33,096 nucleotides of DNA from Bacteroidetes bacterium HGW-Bacteroidetes-14 (GTDB lineage Bacteria > Bacteroidota > Bacteroidia > Bacteroidales > UBA932): assembly GCA_002842655.1 (NCBI GenBank), contig PHDP01000009.1:1-33096 (forward strand), given 5' to 3'. The translations under genes and the position numbers were made by a program. Positions within the stretch are counted from its first letter, which is position 1, and the number at the start of each line of letters is the position of its first letter. Of this stretch, positions 27,568 through 33,096 are shown piece after piece. The notes beneath the pieces were generated by a model. That model did not search any database, was not told where the DNA came from, and was given only the letters and a program-made list of their open reading frames with translations.

Positions 27568-30306
27568 TCAGGAGTATCTTTCAATCATACTGAACAATTC
27601 ATTTTTCCGGATAGGCTTAGAAATATAGTTATCACAGCCGGCTTCCAGAGTTTTCTCTTTGTCTCCTGAAATTGAATAGGCAGTCTGTGCAACTATTGGA
27701 AGCTCCGGCTTTTTAGCTTTAATTAGTCTTGTAGCATCAAGTCCGTTCATTTCGGGCATATTGATATCCATAAGGACTAAATTGATATCATCTCTTTCAA
27801 GAGCAATTCTGACAACCTCTGTGCCATTTTTTGCCCGGATAATCTCAATTCCTGTTTTCTTAAGTATGGCCTTTAAAAGCATATAACTTGGTTCGTCATC
27901 TTCTGCAAGAAGTAGTCTTTTGCCGGTAAAGTCAATAATTGGCTCATCCATAATTGTATTTCCTGTTTTAGCTTTATGTTCAAATTCAATGCCTGCAGGC
28001 AGGTTAAAATAAAAGATACTCCCCTTGTTAAGTTCTGATTTAACCCAGATCTCACCACCCATCTTGTTCAGCAGTTTTTTACAGATAGATAATCCAAGAC
28101 CTGTACCTCCATATGTACGTGTTAATGAGTCATCAACTTGCCTGAACTGATCAAATATTATTTTTTGTTTCTCTTTTGCAATGCCAATTCCGCTGTCTGA
28201 TACGAAGAATTTCAAATGGTTATGACCACTTACATTAATTACTGTGTAACCAAACTCAATGCTTCCGCTATCAGTAAACTTAAGCGCATTCTTGAGCAAG
28301 TTAACAAGAATTTGTTTCAGTCTCTTAACATCTGTAGAAATTCGTGAATGTATATTCTGAATATTCTCATCAAGTTTTATAGCCAGCCTTATATGCTGCT
28401 TGTTCATCATGGCCTGCTCCCTTGAAATTAGAGTGAAAACTTCATTTATTATCTCAGTTGCATCACAAATTTCGTAGTGAAGTTTTATCTGCCCTGTTTC
28501 TATCAGGCTGATGTCAAATATCTCTTCTATAAGTCCCAGTAAATGCTTCCCGCTTTTATTAATGGTAAGCGCAAATGAGTCAATATCCTCTTTTGGAATA
28601 TCATCCATTAACAAGTCAGAAAAACCAATAATTGCATTAAGAGGAGTTCTGAGCTCATGGGACATTGTTGCAAGAAATGTAGATTTAAGTCTGTCACTCT
28701 CTTCAGCAGTCTCTTTTGCATTGATAAGATCCTGTATAAGCTGGCGCTCTTTGGTTATATCATCCTTGATTGCAACAAAGTTTGTTATCTCACCGGATGA
28801 GTTCTCAATTGGGGAGATTGTCTCCCTCTCCCAGAATATTTCATTATTTTTCTTTTTGTTGGCAATCTCTCCGTTCCAGGTTTTGCCACTTTTTATTGTT
28901 TCCCACAGATTTTTGTAAAACTCTTTATCCTGTACCCCGGAATTAAAAAATGAAGGAGTTTTGCCTTTGATTTCACTGAATTCGTAACCGGTTATGGCTG
29001 TAAATGCAGGATTTACATATTCAACCTGACCATTACTGTCGGTAATTAATACACTTGCAGAACTTTGACTGACAGCCGACGATAGTTTTGAAAGCAAATC
29101 TTCATTTTTTTTGTATTCGGTAACATCGTGAACAATTGAGTAAAGAATTGTCCGGTTATCCAGAAGAAATCCGCCTGAATATACCTCAACATCACGAATT
29201 TCTCCGTTTTTAAGCCTGTGTTTAAACTGGAAACGTCGTTGTTTGTTGGAAGACGCTTTGGCAATTTCCTGAGTTAGAATATCTCGGGGCAAAGTATTGA
29301 TCGAATCAATATTCAGCTTAGTTATCTCATCATGAGTGTACCCGTAAAAGAGTGTTGCAGCATTGTTTGCATCCAGAATGCTTCCGCTTTCAGAATCGAC
29401 GAGTAATATAACTGTATGATTGTTTTCAAAAAGAAGTCTGAATCTCTCTTCGCTTTGTTTAAGTGCCTCCTCTGCATGCTTTCTGAATGTTACATCTCTT
29501 TGGATACCAAAATTTCCTGATATTCTGCCTTTTGAATCATAAAGACAAATGTAGTCTCCCTCAATATGAATTATACTTCCGTCTTTACGCGTCTCTTTGG
29601 TTTCAGTATGAAGCCGGCCATTATCAAAGAACTCTCTCCATACTGCCTTGCCATGTTCCAGATCATGTTTTAAAAAGTCAGCCGGAGTCAACCCGATTAC
29701 CTCCTCATACTTCATACCATATTGCTTTACAAATGCCTCATTTGCATCTGCAACTTTCATATTGTAAAATACCTTTTCAAGAATCTTATCTTTGTCTGCA
29801 GCGGAATTCCAGTCAACCGGTTCATCAAGTTCGAAAAAGAATATGCCCTCCAGGGCCTGCTCAAAAAAGAGTTTAACATACTGGTATGTCTCCTTGTGCT
29901 TTTCCTCAACTTGTCTGATCTCAGTAATATCATCTGCGAAAGTCAGAAGACACTCTTCATTTTCTACCACAATAAGGTGGCAGGTAACGCTTATAACTCT
30001 TTTCCCGGTTAACGGCAGTTCAATTTCAAGCTCTCTGTGATAAATCTTTCCTTTTAATGAGACCTCTTCAAGAATGTCTTTAACAGCCTCATAAGAAAAT
30101 TTAATATCAAGATTGTCAAGCGTTTGATTAATAATTGATGCCCTGCTTAATCCAATGAATTTTTCAAAATTTGAATTGACCTCGATAAACCTGATATCGT
30201 TCATCGTGGTTACGCAGATAGCCTGAGGGCTAAAATTTATAAAATCGGACAACAGCTCTCCGGACGGATGCACTCCAATCATTGCGTGAATTGAATAATT
30301 TTCCAA
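27568..30306 (-). CDS. Multi-PAS hybrid sensor histidine kinase with C-terminal receiver domain
   Basis: 912 aa; several PAS/PAC segments, HisKA (FLATMSHELRTPLNAIIGFSDLL), HATPase (LVNLLKNALKFT, GTGLGLSICKKLLNKMGGEIWV), receiver (LLLAEDDEPS, LVLMDINMPEMNG, YISKPIRK). No TM segment obvious. Confidence 0.93.
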   Translation of the reverse strand: MENYSIHAMIGVHPSGELLSDFINFSPQAICVTTMNDIRFIEVNSNFEKFIGLSRASIINQTLDNLDIKFSYEAVKDILEEVSLKGKIYHRELEIELPLTGKRVISVTCHLIVVENEECLLTFADDITEIRQVEEKHKETYQYVKLFFEQALEGIFFFELDEPVDWNSAADKDKILEKVFYNMKVADANEAFVKQYGMKYEEVIGLTPADFLKHDLEHGKAVWREFFDNGRLHTETKETRKDGSIIHIEGDYICLYDSKGRISGNFGIQRDVTFRKHAEEALKQSEERFRLLFENNHTVILLVDSESGSILDANNAATLFYGYTHDEITKLNIDSINTLPRDILTQEIAKASSNKQRRFQFKHRLKNGEIRDVEVYSGGFLLDNRTILYSIVHDVTEYKKNEDLLSKLSSAVSQSSASVLITDSNGQVEYVNPAFTAITGYEFSEIKGKTPSFFNSGVQDKEFYKNLWETIKSGKTWNGEIANKKKNNEIFWERETISPIENSSGEITNFVAIKDDITKERQLIQDLINAKETAEESDRLKSTFLATMSHELRTPLNAIIGFSDLLMDDIPKEDIDSFALTINKSGKHLLGLIEEIFDISLIETGQIKLHYEICDATEIINEVFTLISREQAMMNKQHIRLAIKLDENIQNIHSRISTDVKRLKQILVNLLKNALKFTDSGSIEFGYTVINVSGHNHLKFFVSDSGIGIAKEKQKIIFDQFRQVDDSLTRTYGGTGLGLSICKKLLNKMGGEIWVKSELNKGSIFYFNLPAGIEFEHKAKTGNTIMDEPIIDFTGKRLLLAEDDEPSYMLLKAILKKTGIEIIRAKNGTEVVRIALERDDINLVLMDINMPEMNGLDATRLIKAKKPELPIVAQTAYSISGDKEKTLEAGCDNYISKPIRKNELFSMIERYS

Positions 30307-30347
30307 ATTTATTCATTTAATTAATTCAATCCTTAATTATTGCATAA

Positions 30348-30989
30348 TTATATGCTATAATTTTCACTTTTTTTCAGAGATGTTAATGCATTCATTATTA
30401 ATCCCTCTGCATCAGAAACTGAAATGGAGTAACCCTCTTTGCGCAGAGATGTAACAAATTCGCTGTGAGATCTGCCTTTTCTGTAATCAGGCTCTTTGGA
30501 CGGATGCTTTAAGTATTTAGATATGAGATTAATATCTTCAGAAACATTTAACACTGCATGATAGAAAAGTGTATTGTTTTTCAGATACATAGATGATCCC
30601 ATAATTTTAAGATTTCCGATTGAAAGGTCTGAGATCCCTTTAGTGTTAAGATTTTGTATTCCGGCACTCTCAAAAGATGATATCAGATGAGAATTGATTT
30701 TGTCAAACACTGATCTTGGACGCTCTCTTGAAGTCTGTGGAAATTTAATTGAAAAAACGGCCATTGATGGTGTAAGTATAACGGTTTCACCGCCTGAAGG
30801 TCTTTTTAGCACCCTCAGTCCGTCCTGAATAACCTTTTCTGTGTAAAGTGCTGTCTCCGGATTATTTGCTCTCCCAAGCACAATGTATGTACTGTCCGGC
30901 CTCCATATACAAAAGTCGAACAGGGCAGGGGAGTTCATTATTTCGGAGTCTGGCAGATTATATGCCTCAACATTAACAGAGCCTTCCAT
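30348..30989 (-). CDS. Lipoate-protein ligase-like (BPL/LplA/LipB fold), divergent
   Basis: 213 aa; VLKRPSGGETVIL in place of the usual RRxxGGGxVxH, and LKIMGSSMYLKNNTLFYHAVLNV corresponding to the KI-x-GSA-x ... HG-x-LL region; next to E2 and E3 genes. Confidence 0.75.
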   Translation of the reverse strand: MEGSVNVEAYNLPDSEIMNSPALFDFCIWRPDSTYIVLGRANNPETALYTEKVIQDGLRVLKRPSGGETVILTPSMAVFSIKFPQTSRERPRSVFDKINSHLISSFESAGIQNLNTKGISDLSIGNLKIMGSSMYLKNNTLFYHAVLNVSEDINLISKYLKHPSKEPDYRKGRSHSEFVTSLRKEGYSISVSDAEGLIMNALTSLKKSENYSI

Positions 30990-31009
30990 CTGGTATTGGA
31001 AATTATTTA

Positions 31010-31038
31010 AAATAAGAGGGTACAGTTGTTGTACCCTC
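31010..31038 (-). terminator. Hairpin between lpdA and the lipoate-ligase-like gene
   Basis: Minus strand GAGGGTACA-acaac-TGTACCCTC (31038 to 31016) followed by TTATTTT. Confidence 0.75.
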
Positions 31039-31048
31039 CATTTGAATA

Positions 31049-32401
31049 TTATTTGTGAATCGCCTGGTCAACAGCTTCAAAGCCAGCTTCCATAAACACC
31101 TCGGATACTGTAGGGTGAGTGTGAACAGTCTGAGCTATGTCATACACCGTAGATTCTAGCTGAATATATGCTGCAGCCTCATTTATCATATCAGTCGCAT
31201 TCTGGGAGACTATCTGAACTCCAAGAACCTCGCCGATTTTATTGTCAGACAAAATTCTGACAAAACCTTCGGCTGCACCTTCGGTCTGGGCCTTTCCGTT
31301 TGCAGATAATGGAAACTCGCTCACCTTGTAATCATAATTACCGGCTTTGAGATCATCCTCGGTTAATCCAATCTGGGCCGCCTCAGGAACAGTGTACATG
31401 TTCATTGGAAGTTTAGTAATATCCAGTTTAGTCTCAATACCCTTGAGCTTGTTTATTACATGTAGTCCCTGTGCAGAACCAATATGAGCAAACATTGATA
31501 CTCCATTAACATCTCCAACTGCAAAAATTCCCTTAACTGAAGTTTCGCAATCTTCATTTACCTTTATGTACCCGTTCTCACTGGCAATTTCAATATCTGA
31601 ACTTATAATGTTCCCCTTTCTGTCACCGGCATTAATGATTATATCACAAGGAATCTCTTTTCCGGACAGATTAAGGATACCATCTTTCCAGATACCATCT
31701 GTTGAAGTAAGAGAAACATTATAAACAATGTCAATTTTCTCCTTTTTAAGCCTTGCAGCCATATAATTGCGAACATAAGAGTCTGCTTTTGGCATAATAA
31801 GAGATGTATCGGAAACAATTGTCACATTCCTGTCCATCATTGAAAAAAGCTGAGCCAGTTCAATTGCTACAGGAGTTTTACCAACTACTACAATATTTTG
31901 AGGAATCTCCCTCTCAGTAAATAGTTTTTTTGGTTCAACAACAAGTCCCTCCGATGAGTTCTGAATCTTTGGCGATGAAGAACCGGTAGCTATTATTATG
32001 TTCCTGGTTTCAAGCAAACGATTGTCTGCCAGGACACTGTTTGCACTCACAATTTTTGCCTCACCGGTAATAATTTCAACTCCGTTTTTCTTAAGCAAAA
32101 ACTCAACCCCTCCGGTGAGACGCTTTACAATAGTGTCAGCCCTCTTAATTGCTTTGCTCCAGTTGAAAGATACTGCTTTTCTGTCAATACCGTCAATACC
32201 AAATCTGGCCGAATCCTTAACGATTCTTTGATAGAACTTAACACTCTCCATCATGGACTTTGAAGGAATACAGCCCCAGTTGAGACACATGCCTCCAATT
32301 ACATTTTTTTCAATGATTGCTGTTTTGAGGCCGACTTGTCCTGCGCGTATAGCTGCCACATAACCTGCAGGACCTGATCCGATTATAATTAAATCATACA
32401 T
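31049..32401 (-). CDS. lpdA: Dihydrolipoyl dehydrogenase (E3)
   Basis: YDLIIIGSGPAGYVAAIRAGQVGLKTAIIEKNVIGGMCLNWGCIPSKSMM, FAVGDVNG, HTHPTVSEVFMEAG. Start at MYDL (32401), preceded by AAGGAGGAACAAATA. Confidence 0.95.
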   Translation of the reverse strand: MYDLIIIGSGPAGYVAAIRAGQVGLKTAIIEKNVIGGMCLNWGCIPSKSMMESVKFYQRIVKDSARFGIDGIDRKAVSFNWSKAIKRADTIVKRLTGGVEFLLKKNGVEIITGEAKIVSANSVLADNRLLETRNIIIATGSSSPKIQNSSEGLVVEPKKLFTEREIPQNIVVVGKTPVAIELAQLFSMMDRNVTIVSDTSLIMPKADSYVRNYMAARLKKEKIDIVYNVSLTSTDGIWKDGILNLSGKEIPCDIIINAGDRKGNIISSDIEIASENGYIKVNEDCETSVKGIFAVGDVNGVSMFAHIGSAQGLHVINKLKGIETKLDITKLPMNMYTVPEAAQIGLTEDDLKAGNYDYKVSEFPLSANGKAQTEGAAEGFVRILSDNKIGEVLGVQIVSQNATDMINEAAAYIQLESTVYDIAQTVHTHPTVSEVFMEAGFEAVDQAIHK

Positions 32402-32418
32402 TATTTGTTCCTCCTTCA

Positions 32419-33096
32419 TTAATCCATTATTATACTTACCGGCTCTGCAAGGTAGTCCATTACAGAATTTACAAATCTTGCTGTTTCGCCTCCGTCGGCT
32501 ATTCTGTGATCAACACTCAGCGACAAAGGAAGTACAAGACCAGGAACAACAGCATCCTCCTTAACAACAGGCCTCTTGCTGATTCTGCCGATTCCAAGAA
32601 TAGCTGCCTGCGGGTAATTTATTACAGGAACAGCAAACAGCCCTCCAATACTTCCATAGCTTGTAATTGTAAAAGTACCATCCTTCATATCATCTAGGGT
32701 CAGTTTCCCATCCCTTGCCTTGTCTGAAATTTCCTGAATCTGAGATGCTATCTCTTTTACGGAAATCTTGTCTGCATTCCGGATAACCGGAACAACAAGC
32801 CCTTTGGGAGTGTCTATTGCAATACCAATATTGTAATATTTTTTATAAATCATATTGCCTTTCTCCATGTCAATTTCTGCATTTAATGCCCTGAATTTTC
32901 TGAGAGAAAGAGCTACTGCCTTTACTATGAAAGCCAGATATGTAAGTTTGATTCCGTTCTGAGATAGTATCTCCTTGTATTTTTTTCTGATTCTGTCAAG
33001 TTCTGATATCTCAACCTCTTCAAAAACAGTCATGTGAGCAGCATTGTGTTTGCTTTGAATCATGTTTCTGGCAATAGTTTTGCGCATCTGAGACAG
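32419..33096 (-). CDS. 2-oxo acid dehydrogenase E2 acyltransferase, catalytic domain; 5' end outside the window
   Basis: Reading frame continues to the window edge (LSQMRKTIARNMIQSK...); HMTVFEEVEISELDRIRKKYK, GTFTITSYGSIGGLFAVPVINYPQAAILGIGRI, LSLSVDHRIADGGETARF. Confidence 0.93.
   Translation of the reverse strand: MSQMRKTIARNMIQSKHNAAHMTVFEEVEISELDRIRKKYKEILSQNGIKLTYLAFIVKAVALSLRKFRALNAEIDMEKGNMIYKKYYNIGIAIDTPKGLVVPVIRNADKISVKEIASQIQEISDKARDGKLTLDDMKDGTFTITSYGSIGGLFAVPVINYPQAAILGIGRISKRPVVKEDAVVPGLVLPLSLSVDHRIADGGETARFVNSVMDYLAEPVSIIMD

Noticed and set aside
28511-28918. 135-aa plus-strand ORF
   Set aside because: Antisense to the histidine kinase; Ser/Leu-rich composition is what the complement of this coding sequence would give.
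29487-29876. 129-aa plus-strand ORF
   Set aside because: Antisense to the PAS region of the histidine kinase; no independent support.
30306-30370. Shared ENYSI peptide at the end of the lipoate-ligase-like ORF and start of the histidine kinase, suggesting a duplication
   Set aside because: The underlying nucleotide sequences diverge outside about a dozen AT-rich bases; most likely coincidence.
1-33096. CRISPR arrays, tRNA/rRNA genes, transposases or phage genes
   Set aside because: None seen on either strand; the window is almost filled by recognisable protein-coding genes.

Overview
The window is a chromosomal segment that looks like Bacteroidales, judging from lipobox and OMP styles, TTTG/TAnnTTTG promoter motifs and family content. 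It holds about 25 protein-coding genes and no RNA gene, CRISPR array or transposon that I could support. From left to right: a C69 dipeptidase (minus, truncated); nfeD (plus); a tightly packed nine-gene minus-strand block read ligA-fprA-thioesterase-yihY-hydG-rel/spoT-Ig-like lipoprotein-OMP-ispG; PPi-type phosphofructokinase plus a GH13 amylase (plus); umuD-vanZ-umuC (minus); a three-gene exported cassette on the plus strand (YjbH-C-like barrel, lipoprotein with a His-rich tail, YjbH-N-like barrel) with its own promoter-like motif and intrinsic terminator; an alpha/beta hydrolase; a GHL10 lipoprotein (minus); hsp20 (plus); SRAP/YedK and a PAS hybrid histidine kinase (minus); and an E2-lpdA-lipoate-ligase-like group (minus, truncated at the right edge). 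The best candidate for an undescribed system is the YjbH-like/His-tailed lipoprotein cassette at 19754-23189. Other leads are a terminator-like hairpin inside the 5' coding region of the amylase gene, a VanZ-like gene between umuD and umuC, nested inverted repeats at the hsp20 promoter, and a hydG gene without hydE/hydF in a redox/stringent-response operon. All family calls come from reading motifs by eye; no searches were run.
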